Shown: positions 32,340-43,028 of the stretch, piece after piece
Position numbering within the stretch: position 1 is the first letter of the stretch
Layout: each line of letters opens with the position of its first letter
From: Schistocerca nitens
Taxonomy: Eukaryota > Arthropoda > Insecta > Orthoptera > Acrididae
Reading direction: 5' to 3'
DNA length: 64,000 bases
Assembly (NCBI RefSeq): GCF_023898315.1
Contig: NC_064622.1
Location: 169,962,178-170,026,177, forward strand
Notes under the pieces: generated by a model
What the model was told of the DNA's origin: nothing
Database searches by the model: none
What the model saw: only the letters and a program-made list of their open reading frames with translations
Program-made: the position numbers and the translations under genes

Positions 32340-32563
32340 AAATAAACAGCATTATTAACAGGGGTTTTTGCTGTTTTCTGCACTGGAAGAATCAATCTGT
32401 AGGACGTAATTCCCTCCAGAGATTCCCTTTTGAGCTCAGAGCAGTTCCTGGTAACTAGTCTAGCGGCCCACCTCTGAACTACTTCGATATCTTGCTTCAG
32501 TCCGACCTGGTAGGGATCGGAAGACTCGGCCACTACTCAAGACAGGGTGTCACTAGTGTTCTA

Positions 32564-33297
32564 CACTGAAGAGCCAAAGGAACTGGTAGACCTGCCTAAC
32601 GTCTTAATACTACTTAAAGTAACTTAAGCTAAGATATACACACACACTCATGCCCGAGGGAGGATTCGAATCTCCGGCGGGAAGGGCCGCGCAATCCGTG
32701 ACATGGCGCCTCAAACCGCGCGGCAACTCCGGGCTGCCCAGGCGAGGGGTGAAACTTCGTGTTGTGCAGTCATCCAGGGTACACGAACGGACCTTTGGCT
32801 CCGAAAGCCCATATCGATGATGTTTCTTTGAATGGTTCGCACGATGACACTTGCTGAAGGCCCAGCATTAAAATTTGCAGCAATCTGTGGAAGGGTTGCA
32901 CTTCTGTCACGTTGAACGATTCTCTTCAGTCGTCGTAGGTCCTGTTCTTGCAGGATCTTTTTCCGGCCGCAGCGATGTCGGAGATTTGATATTTTACGGG
33001 ATTCCTGGTATTCACGGTACACCTGTAAAATGATCGTACGGGAAAATTTCCACTTCGTCGCTACCTCGGAAATGCTGTGTCCATCTCTCGTGTACCGACT
33101 GGGACACTACGTTCAAACTCACTTAAATCTTGATAACCAGCCATTGTAGCAGCAGTAACCAATCTAGCAACTGCGCCAGACACTAGTTGTCTTATACAGG
33201 CGCTGCCGACAGCAGCGCTATATTCGGCCTGTTTTCATATCTCTGTATTTGAATTTTGAATACGCATGCCTTTAGCATTTTCTTTGGCGCTTCAGTG
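32564..33297 (-). mobile_element. Internally deleted Tc1-type element with a SINE-B inside
   Basis: Terminal repeats CACTGAAGAGCCAAAGGAAC (32564) and ...CTTTGGCGCTTCAGTG (ends 33297), with TA on both sides (32562-32563 and 33298-33299). Only the N-terminal DNA-binding part of a transposase remains at about 33022-32740 on the minus strand (GRKKILQEQDLRRLKRIVQR, ATLPQIAANFNAGPSASV, TIQRNIIDMGFRSQRSVRV). The catalytic region is missing, so any movement needed an enzyme from elsewhere. Confidence 0.88.
32600..32736 (-). mobile_element. SINE-B copy inside the Tc1-type element
   Basis: Reversed SINE-B core: GCCCGAGGGAGGATTCGAAT, GGGCCGCGCAATCCGTGACA, CGCCTCAAACCGCGCGGC. The tail is shortened. A clear target duplication is not visible. 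Confidence 0.8.
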
Positions 33298-33770
33298 TAT
33301 ATTTGATGTCCATTAGAGATGAGCTACACTTTCCTTCTATTCTCTCAGTACAATGAAGTCGACGATTCGCTATACCTTCTGCGGTCCTTATGTGCTCGTT
33401 TCGTTTCGTATTGCATTGCGACGTAGATATTCAATCAACGTGACTGTGTCAAGCATCACACCATTGACACAGTATTCGAACATTAAAGTACTGTCTTTCC
33501 GATTTATCTGCATTAACTTACATTTGCCTGCCTTTATAGCAAGCTGCCGGCTATCACATCAAATATAAATACTACCTTTGTCAACCTGTATCCTTCTATA
33601 GTCACTCAACGACGACACATCCCCGTACTCTGCTGCGTTATCAGCAAATAGCCGCATAATGCTCTTCACCCCAACCGTGAGAACGTTTATGTACATGGAG
33701 AACAAGAGCAGACCCGTCACACTTTGCGGGGGCACTCCTACGACACCCTTGTCTCAGGTGAACACTCGCC

Positions 33771-33983
33771 GCCCGCATCTCGTGGTCGTGCGGTAGCGTT
33801 CTCGCTTCCCGCGCCCGGGTTCCCGGGTTCGATTCCCGGCGGGGTCAGGGATTTTCTCTGCCTCGTGATGGCTGGGTGTTGTGTGATGTCCTTAGGTTAG
33901 TTAGGTTTAAGTAGTTCTAAGTTCTAGGGGACTGATGACCATAGATGTTAAGTCCAATAGTGCTCAGAGCCATTTGAACCGTT
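33771..33983 (+). mobile_element. SINE-A' copy (variant head), near full length
   Basis: Perfect 12-bp duplication TGAACACTCGCC (33759-33770 and 33984-33995). The head GCCCGCATCTCGTGGTCGTG, CGGTAGCGTTCTCG and GGGTTCGATTCCCGG has clear A- and B-box-like blocks of a different tRNA type from SINE-A. The tail from GATGTCCTTAGGTTAGTTAG onward is the SINE-A tail. Confidence 0.95.
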
Positions 33984-34270
33984 TGAACACTCGCCATTCC
34001 GGACAACGTACTGAGTTCTTTTGCTTACGATGTCTTCGAGGCACATATCTGAGAAACAATTCCACATACTCAGACATTTGTTAACAGCGTGCAGTGTCAA
34101 ATGTTTTCCAGAAGTCTAGGATTATGGAATCTAGCTGTTGCCCTTCATCCATGGTTCGCGGGCTTTCGTACGAGAAAAGGGCAATCTCAATTTCGCACGA
34201 GATACGCTTTTTAAATCCGTGCTGATCTGTTGGCAGAAACTTTTCTGTCTGAAACAGCTCTAGCTCAATG

Positions 34271-35702
34271 CCCAGAACTGACGTTGCGGCTATACCTTAA
34301 TTTTAAGCGAATGACAACGTAAAAGTAAAGTAGAACTATTACTGCGATAAAACTTTTTTTACATTTTCCCATGTAATGAATAATTACGGATTGCCGTAAA
34401 ATACAAACGAAACATCATAAACAGAAGAAGGAATATAAAAGTGGGAAAGCAAATCACACAATTCATGTCATTTCTTTAATCTCGTCAGTTCCGTAAACAA
34501 TTAATTTTATACTAACATTTTATGAAGTTAAATAATAAACCTCATATAGTGCGTTTATTCAAAAATTGCTCTAAAATGGTTTCTTTGTTCTTGAATTATC
34601 GTGAAATATCCCCAGCTGGGACCTGCACCATTGATACATCTTATGGGTTTATAGATCATACATATGGCCTTGTCTGCATTGTGTCATCTCGGCATGTGTT
34701 CCATTATACATTTCATTAATTACGTTTGTTCAGTTGCACGATAGGGGGGGGGGGGGGGGGAAGGAAATAAGCCATATTCTTTCCTGAGGAATCAGGCCAC
34801 CAATCGCCAGAAATAATTTAGGGGAACAATGAAAAACAATAATCTTCATGGCCAGACGGCGATTTGTATTGTGCTCATCCCGGATACGAGTCCTCTGTCT
34901 TAAGAACTACATCTCCATGTGCGTGGTACCTGCCACCGTCAAAAGAACATTACTCTCCCAAGAACTTGGCAGTACCCTGTCACTGACGGAAAAAGGGCCT
35001 TTGAAAAAGAAAAAAGTTGTGCAGGTGCATCAGTCATAAATCGTTTGAGGTCAGTCAGAATGATTTGAAGCAAAGAGAATCGATGAAAGCATGCGCAAAA
35101 GGTTAAACGTGGCTCACACAGAATGGAGTCTGTAACACTCACCAATTATGAAAAGAAGCGCTTCTCTCCTCTTTGTGTTCAAAATGCGGGACCGAAAGAT
35201 TGAAAAATAGACTGTAATTTTCTCAGACTTAAGTAGTGAAAGTGAAAGATAAACATACATTTCCTTTCCGTTAATTATTCACTTTCACAGAAATGTTAAC
35301 TGCCCACGATTTTTTATCGTGCTTACGAGCCAGGACTAATTTGCTAGCAGTTAAAAAGCGATAAACATCAAATTATTTAACTCATATAAATATGTAATAT
35401 TTCATCTCCCTCATTACTTAAATTGATTGTACATATTCATCATGTCTTTATATTTCTTTTAGATTAAAAAACAACTTTTATTCGCCGAAAAACGGGTTGG
35501 ATGAATTATATCTGTGTGGTTTTTTAAAAATGTAGTTTCCCTTCGCCTTCCACCCCGTAGCTTTTTTCATCTGTGAAGTCACCGAGGACGAAAGTAGACG
35601 CTGTTAGTGTTGTTTCTCTCCCAAATCGTTCATTTGAATATTACGTGTGGTGAACAATTCCGTAGACACCGGCGTTAATCCTTCAGTTGTTTTTAACGTC
35701 TT
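34271..35702. other. Unassigned AT-rich region with a G tract
   Basis: A run of G lies at about 34745-34760. No coding domain or repeat family was recognised. Short ORFs at 34522-35145 have no motifs. Confidence 0.5.
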
Positions 35703-35713
35703 ACGCTTTACCC

Positions 35714-36385
35714 ATTAACAAAAGCAAAACGAGGATAATGGAATGTAGTCGAATTAAATCGGGTGATGCTGAGGGAATTAGATTAGGAAATGAGACACTT
35801 AAAGTAGTAAAGGAGTTTTACTATTTGGGGAGCAAAATAACTGATGATGGTCGAAGTAGAGAAGATATAAAATGTAGACTGGCAATGGCAAGGAAAGCGT
35901 TTCTGAAGAAGAGAAGTTTGTTAACATCGAGTAGTGTCGAAGTCGTTTCTGAAAGTATTTGTATGGAGTGTAGCCATGTATGGAAGTGAAACATGGACGA
36001 TAAATAGTTTAGACAAGAAGAGAATAGAAGCTTTCGAAATGTGGTGCTACAGAAGAATGCTGAAGATTAGATGGGTAGATCACATAACTAATGAGCAGGT
36101 GTTGAATAGGATTGGGGAGAAGAGGAGTTTGAGGCACAACTTGACTAGAAAAAGGGATCGGTTGGTAGGACATGTTCTGAGCCATCAAGGGATCACCAAT
36201 TTAATATTGGAGGGCAGCGTAGAGGGTAAAAATCTTAGAGGGAGACCAAGAGATGAATACACGAAGCAGATTCAGAAGGATGTAGGTTGCAGTAGGTACT
36301 GGGAGATGAAGAAGCTTGTACCTGTACAAGCATGGAGAGCTGCAACAAATCAGTCTCAGGACTGAAGACCACAACAAAAACAACA
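35714..36385 (+). mobile_element. 5'-truncated RTE LINE (3' end)
   Basis: The C-terminal 670 bp of the RTE family at 4295-7567, in plus orientation, with a perfect 11-bp duplication ACGCTTTACCC (35703-35713 and 36386-36396). Two frames cover it: to about 35930 (NKSKTRIMECSRIKSGDAEG, GSKITDDGRSRED), and 35934-36365 (YGSETWTINSLDKKRIEAFE ... NQSQD). The break between them is a small deletion near 35930. It ends in ACAACAAAAACAAC. 5' truncation with a short A/C-rich tail is typical of LINE insertion. Confidence 0.95.
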
Positions 36386-36440
36386 ACGCTTTACCCGATG
36401 AGGACGTGTAATGGGATGCGGAGCAAAATAATACATTTTC

Positions 36441-36725
36441 AAAATGATTATTTCACTCTAGAGAGGAGTGTGCCCCGTTCTAAAATTTCTTGATAGACTG
36501 AAACTGCGAGCAGGGCCGCGGATCGAACCCAGATTATTGCTTTTCGTAGACAGTTGTCTTACTGCACGAGCTCTGCGATTAAACCTGTGAAGACCTATCA
36601 AGAGTCGCACCTTAATAGCTCTATCATTGAGACCATTGCACCCGAAAGCCAATAAGCCCGGTTCGAATTCGAGTCCAGTACACGGTGATACACGGTGTCC
36701 GTACAAAATCTCACTGATTTGGAAA
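36441..36725. repeat. Degraded SINE-D-like repeat with two opposed tRNA-like modules
   Basis: The left half (36441-36580) matches SINE-D in reverse: TTTCACTCTAGAGAGGAGTG, GACTGAAACTGCG, CGCGGATCGAACCC. The right half (36650-36725) has a sense-orientation GGTTCGAATTCGAGTCC and TCCGTACAAAATCTCACTG. The two halves face each other. Heavily diverged. Confidence 0.5.
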
Positions 36726-36929
36726 TGCAATTAAATGATCCGCGAAACATAGGTACTTAAGGTTTGCGGCATCTTGTAAGGCAACTGAAGAAGTTTTGCG
36801 CATGTTTTTCTCCAGACGATTCCTTTTTGTTTGGTTCAACTGCTAAATAATTACTAGAAATGAGTACACCACAGCGCTGTGGTGTGCGAGAATGAAATAA
36901 ACGCTGCTGTCCACAGAAACTGCCGACGC

Positions 36930-37745
36930 GGATTTAAAGAGATCCACAAGACATTATGACGGTCAGGGCTTGGTATGGCATGTTACTAGCCACAAGGAGT
37001 GTAAACAGAATGTCAGGTTCTAGCAGGAAACGCACATGTGATGAAATTATGGCGGAGACCAGAGAGACCTTCCAAAGAAGCCCATCAAAACTTTGCTGAG
37101 CATTACGAGAGCTAAACATCCCTCTCTCAACAGTTCACAAGGTGCTGCGCAAACGACATCACCTACACGCTCATAAAGTTCAAACTGTGCAAGCGTTGAA
37201 GAGAAACAACTTGCAGCTTCGCCATGGACTTGCTGTTGAGGTGCTGGAATGGGTCGCGCAAAATGCCAGCTAGCTTGGAAATGTCATTGTATCTGACGAA
37301 GCAGCCTGCGCAGAAATTGCATCTGGGGCTCGGAAAGCCACCACAACTTACAGAAACATGCCACAGAAGGCAGAGAAAAAATGAATGTGTGGTGTGCGCT
37401 TGATGGAAGAGAATACAATTAGACCAATTTTCCTCATCGTGCAAACGGTAACAGGAGCCTTTTATCTTAACTTGCTTCGGCAGTTTGCTGTCCCTCTGCT
37501 TCCTCCCATGCAGCCAAATGAGATCTACCAGCAGGCAGCAGGATGGAGCTTACATTTTCGTGACTTCCTTGACCACGCCTGTGCGTGACCTTGGTGATCT
37601 CCGCAGAAAAATTGTGGATGCAATAGTCACAATCAACCCAAATATTTCTAAGCGCACTTGGGCGGAGACAGAAGATCGTCCAGAAATTTTGCGTTTTATG
37701 AGAGCATCACATGTAGAAGTGTGCTAATGTTTTGCAAAAAACTTA
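36930..37745 (+). pseudogene. Mariner-like (DUF4817-type) transposase with an internal deletion
   Basis: Plus-strand pieces in changing frames: LNIPLSTVHKVLRKRHHLHA at about 37110, VQALKRNNLQLRHGLAVEVL, then NECVVC and EENTIRPIFLIVQTVTGAFY (about 37400), then QQDGAYIF, directly followed by VRDLGDLRRKIVDAIVTINP (about 37590) and MRASHVEVC. About 60 residues usually between QQDGA and DL..LR are absent, removing the last catalytic acid. No terminal repeats identified. Confidence 0.7.
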
Positions 37746-37969
37746 TTGAGCCATTTTACATAACTCAGGAAATTCAATTGTCTGTGTCTCCACTTCTTAA
37801 ATCACATTTGGAAACCAGGAAGATTTAATGTGGACAGCCTGCAATCTATCAGCAAGTTTGAAATAATATTTCCTTCAAATCTTACGCGCAGCAACCTCAG
37901 AGCCCTGACAAAGTTCGAACTCACTCGTGATGCATTTTTTTTTGTAATGAATCCGACTGCAAATGGGAG

Positions 37970-38165
37970 AGGTAAGAGGCACAGTGGTTAAGCATAGGCT
38001 AGTCTTCCAGAGGAGCGGTTTTCAATCGTCCCACCTCTTCACCGCTCCCCCCCCCCCCCCCCCCCCCCCGCCATCTACTCCCTCCACATTCTGTACAGGC
38101 ATCGCTCGTTTCCCTAAATGACTTCAGGCAAATGTTAGGATGGTTTCTTCATGGTCAGTTTCCTG
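37970..38165 (+). mobile_element. SINE-C-like degraded copy with a C tract
   Basis: A tRNA-like start GGCACAGTGGTTAAGCATAG and AGCGGTTTTCAATCG is followed later by CGTTTCCCTAAATGACTTCA and GGCAAATGTTAGGATGG. This order resembles another locust SINE. A run of about 24 C lies at 38047-38070. Boundaries and family are tentative. Confidence 0.5.
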
Positions 38166-38715
38166 CATTTCCGTTGCGCAGACTAGTTAGTGTACGATTT
38201 CACGAGAACAGTTGGTCGACAACACCTCAAAAACCAACCTTCGTATTTGCGAATAGCTCCACTATGCTCTGTATCTTTACAGACGATTCAGGCAATCTAA
38301 CTTGATACGGGTTCTGATCAGACAAGCTAAACTCAAGAACGGTATATATTATTCTGTTTATAGTGAAACACAGCGTTGACACTTGATTACTCACTCGGTC
38401 GTTTGACCAAATATCACTCTGAACGATCGATCAAAATAGATTAGCCGGTCTCCGTGGTTCGAATAACAAACTTCATATCTTCCACTTCAACAATAGCAAA
38501 GTTAAGACTACTCGGATGTATCACCCTCTTTATATTCACCATCAAATTCCTACGACTGCGTCATTCACCAATGTTCTTTTACTTTCCCTCAATTTCAGAG
38601 CAGCGTTTTGATCAACGCATTTTTTTTACATAAAAGTATATGCACGAATCTGTTTATTTGTTTTGGGCGCTCTCCTGGACCGCAGTCGTTTCTAGTAATT
38701 ATTTAACAGCTGAAA

Positions 38716-38889
38716 GGTCGGCCGTTGTGGCCGAGCGGTTCTAGGCGCTTCAGTCTGGAACCTCGCGACCGCTACGGCCGCAGGTTCGAATCCCGCCTCG
38801 GGCATGGATGTGTGTGATGTCCTTAGGTTAGTTAGGGGACTGATGACCTCAGATGTTAAGTCCCATAGTGCTCAGAGCCATTTTTTGAG
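38716..38889 (+). mobile_element. SINE-A copy with a small tail deletion
   Basis: Perfect 9-bp duplication CAGCTGAAA (38707-38715 and 38890-38898). The usual TTTAAGTAGTTCTAAGTTCTA stretch is missing between GGTTAGTTAGG and GGACTGATGACC. The B box is GGTTCGAATCC. Confidence 0.94.
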
Positions 38890-38898
38890 CAGCTGAAA

Positions 38899-39738
38899 CA
38901 AACAAAAAGGCATTATTTGGAAACAATGTATACGCAGAACAAAATTATTCAATAAACAAACAAAACAAATCACTCAATAATCTTAGATTTCATTACAACA
39001 CGCAACGATGAATCTCGACTGTCTTTAATATTTCACGCCTTACACATTTTCATTATTGCTTTGGTACCTTTCGAAGGTTTCACACTTCTTGCAACGTTAA
39101 TGGGTATTCCACAGCATCTGCCGACAATTGTTTCATTATATATCTGGCTTAATTTACAAGATCTCGTATTTTGTTTGTCGGTTAGTGTTTTATATTATTA
39201 TGACCGCTCCGAGAATAACACTGGCTTTACCCTGAAGCACAAATGACTCGAGAAATGACCAGTATTTACCAGCACTAAAAAATCACTGTGATTTCATGAC
39301 GTGTTACAACATTTCGCAGCCTCTCGCAAATATTTCGAAGTGGAGGACAGTATCACAACGCGAAGGCTTTTTTTTTCTTTTTTTTTTTTTTTTAGCATCC
39401 AAACGATCGTGAAATGGAAACGACAGTGAAAATCAGAAATGCTTTATTTACAACATTTAGCTGCACCTCCCTTCTACTTCTCTACGTAATCGCTGCCTCG
39501 ACTTCGACGTTTGTCTCAGCGTGTACCCACTTTCCAGTACCCTCGTCAAAGTAGGCAGCCGACTGTGATTTCTGCCGGATGCCTGCGCTGGTCTGTAGCT
39601 CGTTGTCTGTGCCAAACTGCTGTCATAGGCAGCGGTTCATGTGTGCGAAGAGATGGAGATGAGAGAGAGCCAAGTTCGAGCCGTATGGTGGGTGATCAGA
39701 CTCTTCCCACCGAAAACGCTACAGAAGCGTCTTCATTG
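38899..39738. other. Unassigned spacer with a T tract
   Basis: T-rich run at about 39369-39394. No gene or repeat recognised. The ORF at 39511-39819 has no domain. Confidence 0.5.
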
Positions 39739-39740
39739 TA

Positions 39741-41055
39741 CGAGGTGCATTCAAGTTCTAAGGCCACCGATTTTTTTTCTCCGGACTGGAAAGAGATAGA
39801 AACATGCGCATTGTTTTAAAATGAGGCCGAGTTCATTGTCAATACGTCCCAGAGATGGCAGCACCGTACGGCAGATGGAATTTTACCGCCAGCGGCGAGA
39901 ATGATAACTGTTTTAAATGCTTAAAATGGCGACGTTTTCCATACTTGAACAGCGTGCAATCATTCGTTTTCTGAATTTGCGTGGTGTGAAACCAATTGAA
40001 ATTCATCGACAGTTGAAGGAGACATGTGGTGATGGAGTTATGGATGTGTCGAAAGTGCGTTCGTGGGTGCGACAGTTTAATGAAGGCAGAACATCGTGTG
40101 ACAACAAACCGAAACAACCTCGGGCTCGCACAAGCCGGTCTGACGACATGATCGAGAAAGTGGAGAGAATTGTTTTGGGGGATCGCCGAATGACTGTTGA
40201 ACAGATCGCCTCCAGAGTTGGCATTTCTGTGGGTTCTGTGCACACAATCCTGCATGACGACTTGAAAATGCGAAAAGTGTCATCCAGGTGGGTGCCACGA
40301 ATGCTGACGGACGACCACATGGCTGCCCGTGTGGCATGTTGCCAAGCAATGTTGACGCGCAACGACAGCATGAATGGGACTTTCTTTTCGTCGGTTGTGA
40401 CAATGGATGAGACGTGGATGCCATTTTTCAATCCAGAAACAAAGCGCCAGTCGGCTCAATGGAAGCACACAGATTCACCGCCACCAAAAAAATTTCGGGT
40501 AACCGCCAGTGCTGAAAAAATGATGGTGTCCATGTTATGGGACAGCGAGGGCGTAATCCTTACCCATTGCCTTCCAAAGGGCACTACGGTAACAGGTGCA
40601 TCCTACGAAAATGTTTTGAAGAACAAACTCCTTCCTGCACTGCAAAACGTCCGGGAAGGGCTGCGCGTGTGCTGTTTCACCAAGACAACGCACCCGCAAA
40701 TCGAGCTAACGTTACGCAACAGTTTCTTCGTGATAACAACTTTGAAGTGATTCCTCATGCTCCCTACTCACCTGATCTGGCTCCTAGTGACTTTTGGCTT
40801 TTTCCAACAATGAAAGACACTCTCCGTGGCCGCACATTCACCAGCCGTGCTGTTATTGCCTCAGCGATTTTCCAGTGGTCAAAACAGACTCCTAAAGAAG
40901 CCTTCGCCGCTGCCATGGAATCACAGCGTCAGCGTTGTGAAAAATGTGTACGTCTGCAGAGCGATTACGTCGAGAAGTAACACCAGTTTCATCGATTTAG
41001 GGTGAGTAGTTAATTAGAAAAAAAATCGGAGGCCTTAGAACTTGAATGCACCTCG
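39741..41055 (+). mobile_element. Mariner transposon (DD34D), nearly whole
   Basis: Inverted ends CGAGGTGCATTCAAGTTCTA at 39741 and its reverse complement ending at 41055, with TA on both sides (39739-39740 and 41056-41057). The inner repeat continues as AGGCC(A/T)CCGATTTTTTTTCT. Length 1315 bp is standard for a mariner. The only lesion I see is one frameshift in the transposase. Confidence 0.96.
39917..40980 (+). pseudogene. Mariner transposase with one frameshift
   Basis: From the ATG at 39917 the first frame gives 277 codons: N-terminal paired HTH region (SILEQRAIIRFLNLRGVKPI, DVSKVRSWVRQFNEGRTS, DRRMTVEQIASRVGISVG), then the first catalytic Asp in VTMDETW (D164), then KGTTVTGASYENVLKNKLLP. 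Near 40645 an indel changes frame. The next frame gives VLFHQDNAPANRANVTQQF and PYSPDLAPSDFWLFPTMKD and ends at the stop at 40980. The two Asp residues of HQDN and PSDFW are 34 apart, the DD34D mark of mariner. Total length (about 354 codons) equals the family norm. The enzyme is inactive as sequenced. Confidence 0.94.
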
Positions 41056-43028
41056 TATCTACAGAGTGTGGCCGAGAATTGTCTTGAAGAAGGAAACGCC
41101 TGACAGTTACGTTGCGTGTGCTGCATGAAATCTGGTGAAAGCCGTCAGCAGCATTTCACACTTGGCGGGTTCTCATTGTGTCGCTCTGAAGTGTGGCATG
41201 ACGCGCACGGATGGGCATGCTGGAGACGCTGCGCAACACGTCTGCCCAAAGCTTCAGCGGCTTTTCACTGTGCTTTTAATTCGCGACCGATTGGAGGTTG
41301 AGAAAAAGTAGCCCTCATATATTGGGTCTACAGGTGGTGGACGTTCTTTCATTTTTTTTAACAATACTACAGAGCTTGTATAGTATAAACTATTTTTCGT
41401 CAATTTGCTCTGTAGACCACCACCGATAATAATATAGTTACTAAGACACAGAACCCTCATTCCAGAAGAGCGGGGTTCAAATCCCCATCATGCCACTCAG
41501 ATATCAAAAATATCTGAGGATCCCAAATGAAAACAATCAGAGTTATTTCTTGTTGTCTTTCGCTCTAAACGGAATCCTCAAATTTCATTAATTTTTAAGC
41601 AAACATGGACTAAAGAAAAAAAACTCTTCTATGGAAAACTGCATGTGACGTACCTCGCCGCTCGTACAGCAGTTGCAATTGGGTGTGAAGAGGTGATTGA
41701 GCAATGAAGTACTCTCATTCCAACAACAGATGCAAATATCGTACACCTTTTGTAAATATGATGTGTTGGAAACACAGGAATTACAAAATTATTGTCTTCT
41801 CTGTAACCAAATAAAAACTATTCTTATTTCGTGTTTCTTTCCTTTTCTCCATTTTTGTATTGTTAATAGAAGTCATTTAGTGAAAATACGTAGTTCATTT
41901 ACTGGTATACAGTAACGACTCAATTCTGGAGGTTATAGTCATTTACTTGCGGTGCAATAGGGTAGGTTTTTGTTGTACTCTACTTTGCAAGAGACGAACG
42001 GATACCGGTTATCAAAATAACAAATCTTACCTGAATGTAGACACGCAATTGTCTAACGCAATGAAAAACATATTGCTTGCCACATACAAGAATTGAACCC
42101 TGAGTTACACGCGCTAAGCTCGTTTACGTGGATCCAGAATCACTCAGACGTGAGTACTTTGGTTGGGATGATCAGGTGCCATAGTGTCAGCCGCTGCACG
42201 TGCGACGAGATACGTCATGTGGTGATGGCACATTTGCAATAATTATCATCCATTTTTGGGGTATTTCCCGACATTTGCGACCCCTTTTGTAAGTCACTAA
42301 AGTAGTTGCTGTGATCAGTCACAACATACAGACAGAAAAACGCGGCAGGGGATTTTAATTTGTACTACGTATATAAGATGTGCGATTGTATAGTAGTATA
42401 GACCACTCTAAAGTTTGGGGCACCTTTTCATTAGTCCCTCTTCAGTACGACGATAAGTAAATGGCAGAGGACATTAATTCACGATATGACCAGACAATAG
42501 AGTTGTAAAACTACCACAGACTACCGTAGACTATCGTAAGCAAGTGCTGAATACGTTTTTCGTCCCTATTACTTATTATAATAAACGCAGAAATCTAACA
42601 AAGATTGAACCATTATAGACTCGTAACGTAGACACAGGCGGCAGATCAGCAACTTACTGTTTAATTTACCCTACCAATGAACTGTTGAGTTTTATATTTT
42701 TTCATATATTGTCTCAGTTTTTCTTGTGGCTCCTCCCATATTTTTTCCTTTAAAGCACGTGAAGTATTGTACTTCACTGATAGCGCACTTCGTAAAATAC
42801 TTCCGGACTCGGGATGGTGCCATTCTGTTATACAAATGATATCCGACCACGACAGTCCGTATAGATCAGAGGGGGCAAGTCTTACACAGTGCATGTACGT
42901 GCCTATCATCAGATAGTCTATGTCAGAATGGTACTTTATTATCTTTAATGTCTCAGCAATGGCGTACCATTTCTTATGCCAAGTCTCTCTTGTTTGTTTC
43001 TGTCGGCATTGTTATTAAAGTAGCATTG
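41056..43028. other. Mostly unassigned AT-rich region with a tRNA-like patch
   Basis: At 41320-41500 a short inverted repeat (CTACAGAGC ... GCTCTGTAG, 41369-41415) precedes GCGGGGTTCAAATCCCCATC at 41470-41490, a tRNA-like T arm. The rest, including the 42661-42909 minus ORF, shows nothing I recognise. Confidence 0.45.

Larger units (their letters stand above)
32340..34270 (-). mobile_element. CR1/Jockey-like LINE, 3' half, with two insertions
   Basis: Minus-strand coding remnants run 34260-33300 and 32540-32330. The reverse transcriptase part has LPTDQHGFKKRISCEIEIAL and DSIILDFWKTFDTA, then after a SINE LFSMYINVLTVGVKSIMRLF and ADNAAEYG, where the usual YADD is FADN. The C-terminal part at 32540-32400 has DPYQVGLKQDIEVVQRWAAR. 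A Tc1-type element (32564-33297) and a SINE-A' (33771-33983) interrupt it. The gene order continues that of the fragment at 1-1100, so they look like one family. Several frame breaks. Confidence 0.83.

Noticed and set aside
39839-40468. Antisense ORFs inside the mariner
   Set aside because: They are shadows of the transposase reading frame.
42661-42909. Minus-strand ORF of 82 codons before the tandem array
   Set aside because: No motif or family resemblance that I can defend.
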